64,000 bases of DNA from Terriglobia bacterium (GCA_020072645.1 JAIQGK010000012.1:124001-188000), one strand, 5' to 3'; counted from the first letter of the stretch, positions 49,978 through 58,750 are shown. Notes: generated by a model from the letters alone, not told the origin. Translations and numbers: made by a program.

Positions 49978-50367
49978 TTACGCCAGCGCAATCACGTCAA
50001 TCTCCACCGCGACGTCCTTCGGCAGGCGTGCTACTTCCACCGTGGAACGTGCCGGCGGCGCGTTCTTGCAGGTTTTTCCGTATACCTCATTCATCTGCCC
50101 AAACTCTGCCATGCTCCTCAAAAAGACGCTTGTCTTCACCACTTTTTCCCAGCTGCTGCCCGCGGCCTGAAGAATTGCCGTCAGGTTTTTCAGCACCTGC
50201 TCCGTCTGCGCCTCAATCCCGCCTTCAATCAGGTTTCCGGTCGCCGGATCAATGGGAATCTGCCCGGAGATAAAAAGAAATCCATTGGCTTTGATTGCCT
50301 GCGAATATGGTCCGATTGCTTTCGGTGCATTGGGAGTTGAAACCACGTCTCGAGTAAAGCCGCTCAT
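49978..50367 (-). CDS. ridA: RidA family enamine/imine deaminase
   Basis: This 129-residue trimeric cytosolic protein hydrolyses reactive 2-aminoacrylate-type enamines released by PLP enzymes. Diagnostic segments are AIGPYSQAIKANGFLFISGQ (about 17-36), a helix QTEQVLKNLTAILQAAGSSW, VVKTSVFL, and NAPPARSTVEVARLP with the catalytic arginine (about 105). EIDVIA ends the fold. The length is typical. The family name is certain; whether it is the RidA subgroup proper rests on the conserved arginine. Confidence 0.92.
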   Translation of the reverse strand: MSGFTRDVVSTPNAPKAIGPYSQAIKANGFLFISGQIPIDPATGNLIEGGIEAQTEQVLKNLTAILQAAGSSWEKVVKTSVFLRSMAEFGQMNEVYGKTCKNAPPARSTVEVARLPKDVAVEIDVIALA

Positions 50368-50407
50368 TTATTTCCTCCGAAGATTCTCGCCGCTGATTTG
50401 CCAACCT

Positions 50408-50432
50408 CAGTATTTAGTATTTGGTACTTAGC
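50408..50432 (+). repeat. AGTATTTAG-type repeat (plus orientation)
   Basis: CAGTATTTAGTATTTGGTAC followed by TTAGC. With 50491-50523 it forms an imperfect inverted pair flanking the ridA-rel gap. A third copy is at 20569. Confidence 0.6.
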
Positions 50433-50490
50433 CGGAAGCTTATGATCTGTGTTGCCACTCTGCAAAATGTCCTTCATCTTCCAAGGCCAA

Positions 50491-50523
50491 GCTAAATACC
50501 AAGTACTAAATACTAAATACTGC
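50491..50523 (-). repeat. AGTATTTAG-type repeat (minus orientation)
   Basis: On the minus strand it reads GGCAGTATTTAGTATTTAGT followed by ACTTGGTATTTAGC. It ends three bases from the rel stop codon. Confidence 0.6.
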
Positions 50524-50525
50524 CT

Positions 50526-52766
50526 TCACACCTTATTCAATCTCTGCACATCGTGTATCCCCGGGATCTTCCTCAACCCGCCGATCACGCGCTCCAGGTG
50601 CTTCACGTCTTCAATATCAATCACAATATCGATCGTTGCCTGGCTGTCGGCGGTGCGCGCCTCAATGTTGCGGATGTTGGTATTGTCGTCAGAGATCACG
50701 GCGGTGAGCTGCTTCAGCATCGCCGGACGGTCGTCGCAGAAAACCGTCAGCTTCACCGGATACGTTCCGCGACCATCTGTCTTGTCGATCTTAAGCGGCT
50801 TGGCCCATTCCACAGCAATGCGGCGATCCGCTTCATACATCAGGTTGTTCACGTTCGGGCAGCTCACCGCGTGCACGGCTACGCCTTTGCCCCGTGTCAC
50901 GTAGCCCACAATCGCTTCACCGCGAATCGGATTGCAGCATCGCGCGCGATACACCAGCAGATCGTTATAGCCTTTTACCTTGATCGCGCCCGTGTCCGCG
51001 CTCTGTCCAAACACACGACGGATCACAGTGCCCAGCGTGCTGCCGGCCTTCGGCGCTTCTTCCGCGGCAGGCGTCTGCTCGGAAATTTCCGGTGATAGCT
51101 TGGCCAGCACCTGCCGTGCGGAATATTTTCCGTAGCCGATTCCCGCCAGCAGGTCCTGTCCGCCGCCCAGGCCGTATTCCTTGGCGATGGCGTCCATTGT
51201 CTTCTCGTTAAAATCTTTCAGCGCCAGCCGATATTTGCGCGCCTGCTTTTCCAAAAGCTTTTTCCCGATCTCAATGGCCCGCTCACGCTGATGAATGTTC
51301 AGCCAGTGCCGTATCTTATTGCGCGCGCGCGTGGACTTGGCAAAGCCCAGCCAGTCGCGGCTGGGATTGTGTCCCGGCTGCGTCATGATCTCCACCACGT
51401 CGCCATTGCGCAGCTTGTTCCGCAGCGGCACAATGCGCCCGTTCACCTTGGCGCCGACGCATGAGTGTCCCACCTCAGTGTGAATGGCATAGGCAAAATC
51501 AATTGCGCTGGCATCGCGCGGTAAAATCACCACCTTGCCCATGGGCGTGAAGCAGTAAACCTCTTCCGGGTAGAGATCGACCTTCAGCGTGGAAAGAAAT
51601 TCGTTGGGGTCTTTAACGTCCTGCTGCCACTCCACGACCTGCCGCAGCCATGCGAGCCGCTGCTCATCTTTGGCGCTTACCGGGCTGCCGTCTTTGTACT
51701 TCCAGTGCGCCGCGATGCCTTCTTCCGCCATCTTGTGCATCTCTTCCGTGCGGATCTGCACTTCAAACTGGTGGCCATCTTCGGTGATCACCGTCGTGTG
51801 GAGTGACTGATAAAGATTCGGCCGCGGCATGGCGATGAAATCTTTAATCCGTCCCGGCACCGGACGCCACATTTGATGGATCGCGCCCAGCACGGTGTAA
51901 CAATCCTTGACTGACTTGGTGATGATGCGGACAGCCAGCAAGTCATAAACCTGATCGACGGTAATGCGCTGCCGCAATAGTTTCTGGTGAATGCTGTAAA
52001 GCCGCTTGATCCGGCTTTCCACCTTGGCGTCAACGCCATTTTCCGTAAGCTTCTGTTGCAGTATTTTTACCAGTTTGGCCAGAAACGCTTCACCGGCTTT
52101 GCGGCGCTTCTCCACCGCTGTCCGCACCTGGTCATAGCCGATGGGATCAACATAACGGAATGAAAGATCTTCCAGCTCGCCGCGCACCTTGCCCATGCCC
52201 AGCCGATGCGCCAGCGGCGCATAAATTTCCAGCGTTTCTTTCGCCACCTGCTGCCTGCGCTCTTCCGGCAGGTGCTTGAGCGTGCGCATATTGTGCAGGC
52301 GGTCGGCCAGCTTGATCAGCACCACGCGGATGTCATCCACCATGGCCAGTACCATCTTGCGCACGTTCTCTGCCTGGCGCTCTTCGCGACTGGCCAGATT
52401 AATTTTGTCGATCTTGGTAACGCCTTCAACAATGTGGACTACCTGATCGCCAAACTCGCGGCGTATGTCTTCATGCGTTACCGGCGTGTCTTCAATTGCG
52501 TCATGCAGCAGCCCGGCGGAGATGGCCGTGGAATCCAGCTTCATGTCCGCCAGCACCAATGACACTTCCAGCGGATGAATCAGGTATGGCTCGCCGGAAG
52601 CGCGCGTCTGTCCCTGATGATGTTTGAGAGAAAAATCGTAGGCCTTGCGGATGATTTCCAGATCGTCAGAAGGGCGGTTTTCGGCGACCTTGGCCAGCAG
52701 TTGCTGGAACTTACCATTCAGCAGCTTCAGCTCTTTTTGCGAAGCGGGCTGCGGGTTTGTCGCCAT
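50526..52766 (-). CDS. rel: Bifunctional (p)ppGpp synthetase/hydrolase
   Basis: This 746-residue stringent-response enzyme has an N-terminal HD hydrolase domain with intact metal motif (SLKHH at about 46-50, LLHDAIEDT at 86-94). The synthetase domain follows (about 240-340) with the metal-type motif RIKD in GRIKDFIAMP and LYQSLHTTV. RXKD at this place is the signature of Mn-dependent bifunctional Rel/SpoT, unlike the EXDD of RelA. Then come a TGS domain (VEVQ to VYCFTPMGKVVILPRDASA and following), a zinc-finger-like region (CCNPIRGE) and an ACT domain. ATG 52766 is preceded directly by TATAAT, suggesting a leaderless mRNA. Confidence 0.94.
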   Translation of the reverse strand: MATNPQPASQKELKLLNGKFQQLLAKVAENRPSDDLEIIRKAYDFSLKHHQGQTRASGEPYLIHPLEVSLVLADMKLDSTAISAGLLHDAIEDTPVTHEDIRREFGDQVVHIVEGVTKIDKINLASREERQAENVRKMVLAMVDDIRVVLIKLADRLHNMRTLKHLPEERRQQVAKETLEIYAPLAHRLGMGKVRGELEDLSFRYVDPIGYDQVRTAVEKRRKAGEAFLAKLVKILQQKLTENGVDAKVESRIKRLYSIHQKLLRQRITVDQVYDLLAVRIITKSVKDCYTVLGAIHQMWRPVPGRIKDFIAMPRPNLYQSLHTTVITEDGHQFEVQIRTEEMHKMAEEGIAAHWKYKDGSPVSAKDEQRLAWLRQVVEWQQDVKDPNEFLSTLKVDLYPEEVYCFTPMGKVVILPRDASAIDFAYAIHTEVGHSCVGAKVNGRIVPLRNKLRNGDVVEIMTQPGHNPSRDWLGFAKSTRARNKIRHWLNIHQRERAIEIGKKLLEKQARKYRLALKDFNEKTMDAIAKEYGLGGGQDLLAGIGYGKYSARQVLAKLSPEISEQTPAAEEAPKAGSTLGTVIRRVFGQSADTGAIKVKGYNDLLVYRARCCNPIRGEAIVGYVTRGKGVAVHAVSCPNVNNLMYEADRRIAVEWAKPLKIDKTDGRGTYPVKLTVFCDDRPAMLKQLTAVISDDNTNIRNIEARTADSQATIDIVIDIEDVKHLERVIGGLRKIPGIHDVQRLNKV

Positions 52767-52771
52767 GTTCA

Positions 52772-52777
52772 ATTATA
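52772..52777 (-). promoter_or_regulatory. TATAAT box five bases upstream of the rel ATG
   Basis: On the minus strand a perfect TATAAT is followed by TGAAC and then the ATG, so transcription would begin at or next to the start codon. There is no Shine-Dalgarno. No matching -35 hexamer is obvious 17 bases upstream. Confidence 0.5.
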
Positions 52778-52835
52778 GCGTGAAAAAATGCGGACTTTGC
52801 ACGGACGAGCGCTTAGCCAGCCGCTCGATGCGCGG

Positions 52836-53492
52836 CTACCTGCACAGGCCTTTCAGTTCATCAGGAAGCTGCAGCGGGAGCGCTTTCGCTGCAATTGCTT
52901 CCCACAACTGATACACCCTACTGGTGTTTTCAGCGGGAACCTCTCCACCTGCAACCGTTTGATCAAGCCTTCTTGCTCGCATACAAGCCGCTGCGACTGA
53001 TACGAGTGGAAAATCCTTCTGCCTCAGATTCGCCTTATTGTATTGCCCCAGCTGAGAACGTAGCGCCGCCTCGACATCTGCTGCAGTTGAAAGACCGCGG
53101 ACCGCCGCCTCTTCGACGTGGTGCAGTAGCAACCACAGCTCGAAGCATGGTTTGCTTACGGCAATATTCACCCCACTCTTACGGGCCTGAGTAATCGCTG
53201 CGAGAAAGCTTTTTATGTGATTTCCTTGTGCACAGTGGTCGATATCGATAACCATCCATAGTTCGTCGTCATCTTCGTGTTCAAATCCCAGCAAACGTGT
53301 TAATACGTGCTCCGCGACGGAGGTACCATCAATGGTCGGAACCACGTGAACCTGCACTCTCGGAACTCTGTAAAACTCGAAGTATTGCCTTGGCGCATAT
53401 GTATCATCGCAGGCCACAATAAAGAGCCTGTCGTCCCGAAGGCTGTCGCGGTCTCTAGCTAGTGGTCTCGGCTTACGCTGTACAAGGCTCAT
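52836..53492 (-). CDS. RloB-like protein, second component of an AbiL-type defence pair
   Basis: The 218-residue product starts at ATG 53492, 20 bases inside the upstream ATPase gene. The RloB core shows a strand RLFIVACDDT at the place of the usual IVCEGxxTEP, followed by RQYFEFY, then the acidic strand ELWMVIDIDHCAQGNH with DxD, and PCFELWLLLH, where RloB proteins have PxFExWLLxH. The first acidic residue is Asp rather than Glu, and the following TEP is lost. Toprim-like nuclease activity is suggested by this layout (inference). Together with the ATPase it matches AbiLi/AbiLii or RloA/RloB phage-defence modules. Confidence 0.75.
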   Translation of the reverse strand: MSLVQRKPRPLARDRDSLRDDRLFIVACDDTYAPRQYFEFYRVPRVQVHVVPTIDGTSVAEHVLTRLLGFEHEDDDELWMVIDIDHCAQGNHIKSFLAAITQARKSGVNIAVSKPCFELWLLLHHVEEAAVRGLSTAADVEAALRSQLGQYNKANLRQKDFPLVSVAAACMRARRLDQTVAGGEVPAENTSRVYQLWEAIAAKALPLQLPDELKGLCR

Positions 53493-54861
53493 TCGCGTTA
53501 CCCTTTTCAAGCAGCAAACGGTTGATATCCCCCATGAAAGGTACTGCGCCAAACCTTCCTTGCAAGTAATGCTTGCGAATCTCCAGATCCTTACGAACTT
53601 TAAAATCCGCCAACGAATACAGCCGTGTAGCGGCTCCTGAATCTTTCTCGGCAAACCAAATCTCATCCCGGCGAAGCAGTTCTAAATCCAATAGATTTGA
53701 CTCGTGAGTGGTAACAATAACTTGACCCAATCTACCTTTACAGGATTTTAAAAATAGCTGTAGAAAATTCACGACCAATATCGGATGCAAGCTGCGATCA
53801 ATTTCGTCGATTAGGTATACTGCACCGCTGGTTTTCATATGGTGCAAAGCGGGCATAAGGTTGAGGAGACGCCGAGTACCATCCGACTCATCTGCAAGCT
53901 CCAATGTTATCTCCTTGCCCGCAAGATCCTGATGCGCTGCTTGGATTGTGATCAAGTAGAAATGCTTCTCTTCCGACCGCTCGATTAGGAGTTCGTTCCC
54001 TTCACTTAAGCGGACAATGGCCATGTCATCATCACTTTCAGCAATGCTTTTTAACACACTGGAAAAGGTATCGGCGGGTAGAAAAGTTCTAAGATCATCT
54101 TCTGCGATTTCCGCTTTCGAAATTTTCAGGTGATCGACTCCCGTAGAAGACAATCGCAAAAAATCGTCGGCGAATTCTTTAAAATGCGAATCGCGTGCGA
54201 GGAGATCCCCTAGCGTACGAAATGAAGCAGTAGGGGCTATCAGATTCAAGCCAGAATTAAACCATTCCAAGATCGCATTTAGCTCTTCGCCATAGTCGGG
54301 GGCTTCGAGCGTGGCGTAAATCGTGGCTAAGAATGACTGATTCTGGGGGCCACCCACTGTGGCTAGGGCGCGCAATTTTTCGCCGGCGTTCTTGATGCCC
54401 TGAGCATCGATTGTCACTTTTCCATGCTCGTCAGTTATCCTCTCATACAGAGTTTTTTCCCGGCTGCCATCGATCTCTAATAACCATTCTTCTGTAATTC
54501 TTTGGTCGTTTAATTTCAGGCCGAAACGGAACAGCTTTTCTCCCGCAATGAACTGCAAATCAAAACTAGAAAGCTCCCCATCTACACCTCCAAAGCGGAA
54601 CGCCTCTCTTCCGGTTCCACTGTTCCTCTCCCTAGCCTTAAGAGCCGCCGACCTTAGATAGCGAAGCGCCTTGAAAAGGTTCGATTTACCAGCTCCATTA
54701 GCCCCATAAAGGACAGCTGTACGTAGAACACGCTCTTTAGAGCCTGGAATTGGAATTGCATGATCTTCGTGACTCCCCGCCAATCGATTACTCGCTACGA
54801 GAGAAAATGTCTCTTCCGACTGAAAAGAACGAAAGTTAGACACAGAGAACGAAACGATCAT
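53473..54861 (-). CDS. AAA/ABC-type ATPase of an AbiL/RloA-like defence pair
   Basis: The 462-residue product starts at ATG 54861 with GGAGG six bases upstream. It begins MIVSFSVSNFRSFQSEETFS, the typical opening of OLD/RloA-type SMC-like ATPases. Walker A is LYGANGAGKSNL (about 44-55). A long helical and strand insertion follows. The late part has a D-loop-like SDGTRRLLNLMPAL, Walker B AVYLIDEIDRSLHP, and the H-loop strand VIVTTHESNLLDL. The downstream RloB-like gene overlaps it by 20 bases. Such ATPases sense phage components and control a partner nuclease. Local base composition is more AT-rich than the flanking rel and gltX genes, suggesting acquisition. Confidence 0.82.
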   Translation of the reverse strand: MIVSFSVSNFRSFQSEETFSLVASNRLAGSHEDHAIPIPGSKERVLRTAVLYGANGAGKSNLFKALRYLRSAALKARERNSGTGREAFRFGGVDGELSSFDLQFIAGEKLFRFGLKLNDQRITEEWLLEIDGSREKTLYERITDEHGKVTIDAQGIKNAGEKLRALATVGGPQNQSFLATIYATLEAPDYGEELNAILEWFNSGLNLIAPTASFRTLGDLLARDSHFKEFADDFLRLSSTGVDHLKISKAEIAEDDLRTFLPADTFSSVLKSIAESDDDMAIVRLSEGNELLIERSEEKHFYLITIQAAHQDLAGKEITLELADESDGTRRLLNLMPALHHMKTSGAVYLIDEIDRSLHPILVVNFLQLFLKSCKGRLGQVIVTTHESNLLDLELLRRDEIWFAEKDSGAATRLYSLADFKVRKDLEIRKHYLQGRFGAVPFMGDINRLLLEKGNANEPCTA

Positions 54862-54919
54862 AGCCAGCCTCCGCGAGACAAAATCACGCTCTAACAAAGA
54901 ACATGCTACCTCATAAACA

Positions 54920-54950
54920 TGAAATTTTGATTTAATTGTGAAATTTTCAC
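54920..54950. promoter_or_regulatory. Operator-like repeats upstream of the AbiL-like pair
   Basis: TGAAATTTT occurs at 54920-54928 and 54939-54947, spaced about 19 bases (near two helical turns). The second is part of the palindrome GTGAAA-T-TTTCAC (54938-54950). They lie about 60-90 bases before the ATPase start and could bind an autoregulator. Confidence 0.5.
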
Positions 54951-54965
54951 GCGGAACGCACAGCC

Positions 54966-55544
54966 TTAGGGCCTTGCTCCTCCCGTGTGCTTCCCAGTCT
55001 TCAAGTCCACCTCAAACGGCACTTCTTTATCTGCCAGCGCGTCCCATCCATGGCCCAGCAGCTTGTCTCCATCGATGGCGCTGATGGTTAATCCTTCCCA
55101 CGTGAGCCGCTCCGTAGTCCACGCAATTCCCAGACTACCAACTGCAACAATTGACGTGAAACCAGCAAACAGCAGAAGCCCCTGCTGCGACAGCACGCGC
55201 AAGTCCACCACCGGGCGCTGTTCGATTCGCAGCCAGTCAGCGTGGTCAGAGGCCTTCACCAAGTATGCGTAGCCGCCCACCACCACGCAAAAACGCTCGG
55301 GATCAGGCGTTGAACAAAGTTGGCTGACCACCTGGTCAGAGTCAAAACCCAGCGCAAAGAATCCCGCCCACGCCGCTCCGCTCTGCGGCGTGACGCGCAC
55401 GTACGCGCCGCTGCGGTCGCCTTCCTCAAGTTCCACGGGATAGTGGTACAGCTTCTCAATAGGATGAACGGGCGGAGCAGCTTCCAGGATTCTAACTTCA
55501 TAGTTGCGCGGGAAGGTAAAGTCGAATCGGAAGTGAGGTTTCAT
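54966..55544 (-). CDS. Hypothetical protein with one hydrophobic segment
   Basis: This 192-residue protein starts FRFDFTFPRNYEVRILEAAP. Strand-rich regions follow (KLYHYPVELEEGDRSGAYVR, WAGFFALGFDSDQVVSQLC, FCVVVGGYAYLVKASDH), then a moderately hydrophobic stretch (GLLLFAGFTSIVAVGSLGIA, about 125-144) and a final strand pair. In the usual case GLLLFAGFTSIVAVG would be a buried strand pair rather than a membrane helix. No family is recognised. It lies between the defence pair and gltX on the same strand. The gene GC style is that of the core genes, not of the defence pair. Confidence 0.65.
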   Translation of the reverse strand: MKPHFRFDFTFPRNYEVRILEAAPPVHPIEKLYHYPVELEEGDRSGAYVRVTPQSGAAWAGFFALGFDSDQVVSQLCSTPDPERFCVVVGGYAYLVKASDHADWLRIEQRPVVDLRVLSQQGLLLFAGFTSIVAVGSLGIAWTTERLTWEGLTISAIDGDKLLGHGWDALADKEVPFEVDLKTGKHTGGARP

Positions 55545-55651
55545 TGCGTTCTTAACATCGAAAAACGTGGACCGCAGCCGCCCTCGGCTGCGATGAAGAA
55601 TTTGGTAGGGACGCAGGCGAGGGCGCCTGCGCTCCGCGCATTTATTTCAAA

Positions 55652-57160
55652 TCAATTCTTTTGTGCCGCTGTAAACTCTATTATCCGTTCGCGCACGCTC
55701 TTCACGTGCACCGGCAATTCCAGCCTGCTTCCATCTTCGATGACTGGAATAAGCTTGTTGAAGTCCGGTCCGGAATGCGATCCAATCAGCATGATCCTCA
55801 CCGGATGAAATAAATCTTTTCCCTTTGCGCCCGTCTCTGCCTTGATCTCATCCATGATTGCCTTAAAGCGCTCCGGCGTCAGCGGCGACTCATTCGTTGC
55901 GCGCTTCGCAAACGCCTGCACTACGGCCTTTGCTTTGTCGCTGGCAAACACCTCTGCATTCTCCGGCAGGGCCAGCGCCGCGGCAGCGTCATGGTTGAAG
56001 ATGATCTTTGCTTTCTCCGGCAACTGATCAAGCTGATCAACATAAGGTGCCAGCAAATCAATCAGCCCATTCGTCCAACCTTTGACGTTGCCATTCACGC
56101 TGGACGGCAGCAGCCCTGCGCGCTGCAAAGCCTCCGTGCCCATTTGATGAATGCGCTCGGGCGGGCTTTGCTTGATGTAATGCCGATTGATCCAGTAGAG
56201 CTTGGTGAAGTCGAAAACCGCAGGCGCCGCATTCACGCGGTCCAGGTCGAATTCTTTGATCAACTCGTCCTTGGAAAAGATCTCGCGATCGCCGCCGCTC
56301 GGGGCCCAGCCCAGCAGCGCCAGGTAATTCATCAGGGCCTCGGGCAGCACGCCCATATCGCGGAAGCTGGCCACTGACGTGGCTCCGTGCCGCTTCGACA
56401 ACCGCTCGCGATCGGGCCCCAGGATAGTCGAGAGATGCGCAAACTCGGGCACCGGCAGCCCCAGCGCCTCATACACGGCAACCTGTTTCGGCGTGTTGGA
56501 AATGTGGTCGTCGCCCCGGATGACGTGTGTGATCTTCATATCGGCGTCATCGATCACCACCACGTAGTTATAGGTCGGCATGCCGCTGGAGCGGACGATG
56601 ATGGGATCGCTCACTACTTCATTTGAAAATTCAAGGTCGCCGCGCACAATGTCATGGAAGCGGATGGGACGCTCAGGAATCTGCAAGCGTATTGCCGCTG
56701 GCTCGCCCGCTGCCCGGCGCCGCTCCGCCTCCGCTGGATCAATGTTCCTGCACTTGCCGGAATAGTTTGGCTGGCGCTGTTCCGCCATGGCCTGCTGGCG
56801 ATCGCGCTCCAGTTCCTCGGCGGTACAGAAGCAGTAATACGCCTTCCGCTCCTTGATGAGCCGCTCAGCATAGTCGCGATACACGTCCATCTTGTCCGAT
56901 TGCCGGTAAGGCGGATACGGGCCGCCGATGTCCGGCCCTTCGTCCCAATCAAGGCCCAGCCACTTCAGGTCTTCGATGAGCTGGGTTTCGTATCGCGCCT
57001 CACTGCGCTCCAGGTCAGTGTCTTCAATCCTGAGGATGAACGTTCCGCCATGCTTGCGGGCAAACAACCAGTTAAACAGCGCTGTCCGCACATTGCCAAG
57101 GTGGATGTGTCCCGTGGGCGACGGCGCAAAGCGGACGCGAACTTTATCGTTCGATGACAT
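55652..57160 (-). CDS. gltX: Glutamyl-tRNA synthetase
   Basis: This class I aminoacyl-tRNA synthetase has 502 residues from ATG 57160. [20 protein letters not shown] carries the HIGH-type signature (HLGN), [13 protein letters not shown] follows, and the KMSKS-type loop is [10 protein letters not shown] (about 245-255). The CP1 insert contains the CxC-like CFCTAEE and the CRN segment of a possible zinc site. The C-terminal helical anticodon domain is complete. Only one GltX is seen in the window, so discriminating versus non-discriminating character (with GatCAB) cannot be told. It is divergent from the antiporter. Confidence 0.95.
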   Translation of the reverse strand: MSSNDKVRVRFAPSPTGHIHLGNVRTALFNWLFARKHGGTFILRIEDTDLERSEARYETQLIEDLKWLGLDWDEGPDIGGPYPPYRQSDKMDVYRDYAERLIKERKAYYCFCTAEELERDRQQAMAEQRQPNYSGKCRNIDPAEAERRRAAGEPAAIRLQIPERPIRFHDIVRGDLEFSNEVVSDPIIVRSSGMPTYNYVVVIDDADMKITHVIRGDDHISNTPKQVAVYEALGLPVPEFAHLSTILGPDRERLSKRHGATSVASFRDMGVLPEALMNYLALLGWAPSGGDREIFSKDELIKEFDLDRVNAAPAVFDFTKLYWINRHYIKQSPPERIHQMGTEALQRAGLLPSSVNGNVKGWTNGLIDLLAPYVDQLDQLPEKAKIIFNHDAAAALALPENAEVFASDKAKAVVQAFAKRATNESPLTPERFKAIMDEIKAETGAKGKDLFHPVRIMLIGSHSGPDFNKLIPVIEDGSRLELPVHVKSVRERIIEFTAAQKN

Positions 57161-57261
57161 GTATATCCATGGTAACAAAAGCCAATCGCCTGATTTGCCC
57201 AGCCAACGCCCGCAGTCGGAATTTCATCTGATCCTATGACAGCAGCTCCGGATTCCCATTC

Positions 57262-58563
57262 ATGCCTTCCAGCGCCATCGGCCCACTCATCCTATTTCTT
57301 GCGATCCTGCTCACCGGCGCTCATCTGCTCGGCTACCTGTTTGCTCGCCTTCGCCAGCCGCGCGTAATCGGAGAAATTCTGGCAGGCTGCATCCTTGGGC
57401 CGTTCGTTCTCGGTCGATGGGCCGCTTACACGCATTTTCTTCAGCTTGACGTTGCCGCCAATGAGAAGAAGGCCGCGCTCGACCTGCTCTACTATCTCGG
57501 CCTGCTCATGCTGATGTTTCTTTCCGGCGCGGAAACCAAAGCGCTTTTCCAGAAGCATGAGCGCAAGCAGATTGGCTGGCTGGCCGCCGTTGGCACGGCC
57601 TTGCCCTTTTTCATCATGCTGGCCCTAGGATCGGTGCTGCCCCTGGGCTGGTTCATGGGCGCAAAGTCCAGCCGCGCTTCTCTGCTTCTGGTGATGAGCA
57701 TTGCGGTCGCGGTGACTTCCATTCCGGTCATCTCGCGCATTTTTTTCGATCTTAAAATCCTTCACACGCGTTTTGCCCGGCTGGTGCTGGGCGTGGCGGT
57801 TCTGGAAGACATAGTTCTCTGGGCGGTGCTTGCCATCGCCACTGCCATTGCCGATTCATCCGGTCTTCCGGCGCGCAAGATTGCTCTGCACATCGGCATC
57901 ACGCTCGTCTATTTCATCCTGGGATTGATGCTGTTTCCGCGCGCGACCAAGCGGATTTCAAAATCACGATTCAACCTGCTTGCCATCAACTCCCCAGTGA
58001 CGTTCACTCTGTTGATCGCATTTGCTTATGTGGCTGTTGCTGGCCTGCTGGACGTGAATCTGGTCTTTGCCGCCTTCCTCGCGGGATTTGCCGTTTCGCG
58101 CAAGCGGCTGGGCGATGCCCTAGCCACAATCTCTGGCTTCTCCTTCGCGCTGTTCATCCCTGTCTATTTCGCTCTGGTGGGTTATAGCCTGATCTTTGGG
58201 AAAGCTTTCTCCATACCGATGCTGCTGGCCTTCCTGGCTGGTGCCTGTGTGCTTAAGCTTCTGGCAGTCGCGCTGGGAGCGCGCCTGGCAGGCTTCCGCG
58301 GCCTCGACATCACGAACCTCGCTGTCGCAACGAATGCTCGCGGCGGTCCCGGCATCGTGCTGGCCAGCGTAGCGTTTGAAGCCGGAATCATCAGCGCCGC
58401 GTTTTACACCACGCTGGTTCTGGTCGCAGTGCTCACATCACAAGCTGCCGGAGCATGGCTGGAATTCGTATTGCGCAAAGGCTGGCCGCTGCTTTCGGGC
58501 GACACGTCGACAACAGAAAAGATCACCGCAGTGGAAAAAGAACCGGGACAGTTGGTGGCGTAG
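57262..58563 (+). CDS. Cation:proton antiporter (CPA2 family)
   Basis: This 433-residue inner-membrane protein has about 12-13 transmembrane segments. The family N-terminus is LILFLAILLTGAHLLGYLFA, RLRQPRVIGEILAGCILGPF (about 30-49). Core helices contain LYYLGLLMLMFLSGAET and VAVTSIPVISRIFFDLK. The ion-binding pair region is LDVNLVFAAFLAGFA with a second LVLGVAVLEDIVLWAVLA (ED). Such proteins exchange Na+ or K+ for H+ to control pH and salt. No regulatory TrkA-N or USP domain is attached. A polar tail of about 30 residues ends the protein. Confidence 0.9.
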   Translation: MPSSAIGPLILFLAILLTGAHLLGYLFARLRQPRVIGEILAGCILGPFVLGRWAAYTHFLQLDVAANEKKAALDLLYYLGLLMLMFLSGAETKALFQKHERKQIGWLAAVGTALPFFIMLALGSVLPLGWFMGAKSSRASLLLVMSIAVAVTSIPVISRIFFDLKILHTRFARLVLGVAVLEDIVLWAVLAIATAIADSSGLPARKIALHIGITLVYFILGLMLFPRATKRISKSRFNLLAINSPVTFTLLIAFAYVAVAGLLDVNLVFAAFLAGFAVSRKRLGDALATISGFSFALFIPVYFALVGYSLIFGKAFSIPMLLAFLAGACVLKLLAVALGARLAGFRGLDITNLAVATNARGGPGIVLASVAFEAGIISAAFYTTLVLVAVLTSQAAGAWLEFVLRKGWPLLSGDTSTTEKITAVEKEPGQLVA

Positions 58564-58571
58564 ATTTTTTA

Positions 58572-58600
58572 TCCCGAAGTGCGGCGAGGGAACCCTATAG
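58572..58600 (+). repeat. Interspersed repeat family 2, single half
   Basis: TCCCGAAGTGCGGCGAGGGA followed by ACCCTATAG, close to TCCCGAACGCAGTGAGGGAACCCTA at 62684. It follows the antiporter stop by ten bases. Confidence 0.55.
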
Positions 58601-58616
58601 TCACCAAACACATCCT

Positions 58617-58750
58617 GCCGCGAATCAACGCGAATGAACACGAATCAGCTAAATCTATTTACCGCAAAGGGACGCAAAGAACGCTAAGCCAAAACAATCC
58701 TAGATTTCCTCTCCTTCGCGACCTTTGCGTCCTTAGCGGTAAATTTCTCT
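58617..58750. repeat. Low-complexity intergenic repeats (CGCAAAG/CACGAAT type)
   Basis: Phrases such as GCGAATCAACGCGAATGAAC, CCGCAAAGGGACGCAAAGAA and their partial reverse TTTGCGTCCTTAGCGGTAAA fill the antiporter to RDD gap and reach the RDD gene end. The two CGCAAAG/CTTTGCG tracts are inverted around about 58705. The last codons of the RDD gene lie inside this sequence. Confidence 0.6.

Noticed and set aside
52836-54950. AT-rich pair considered as a prophage or integrative element remnant
   Set aside because: There is no integrase, attachment repeat, tRNA target or structural gene nearby; a two-gene defence module explains it better.
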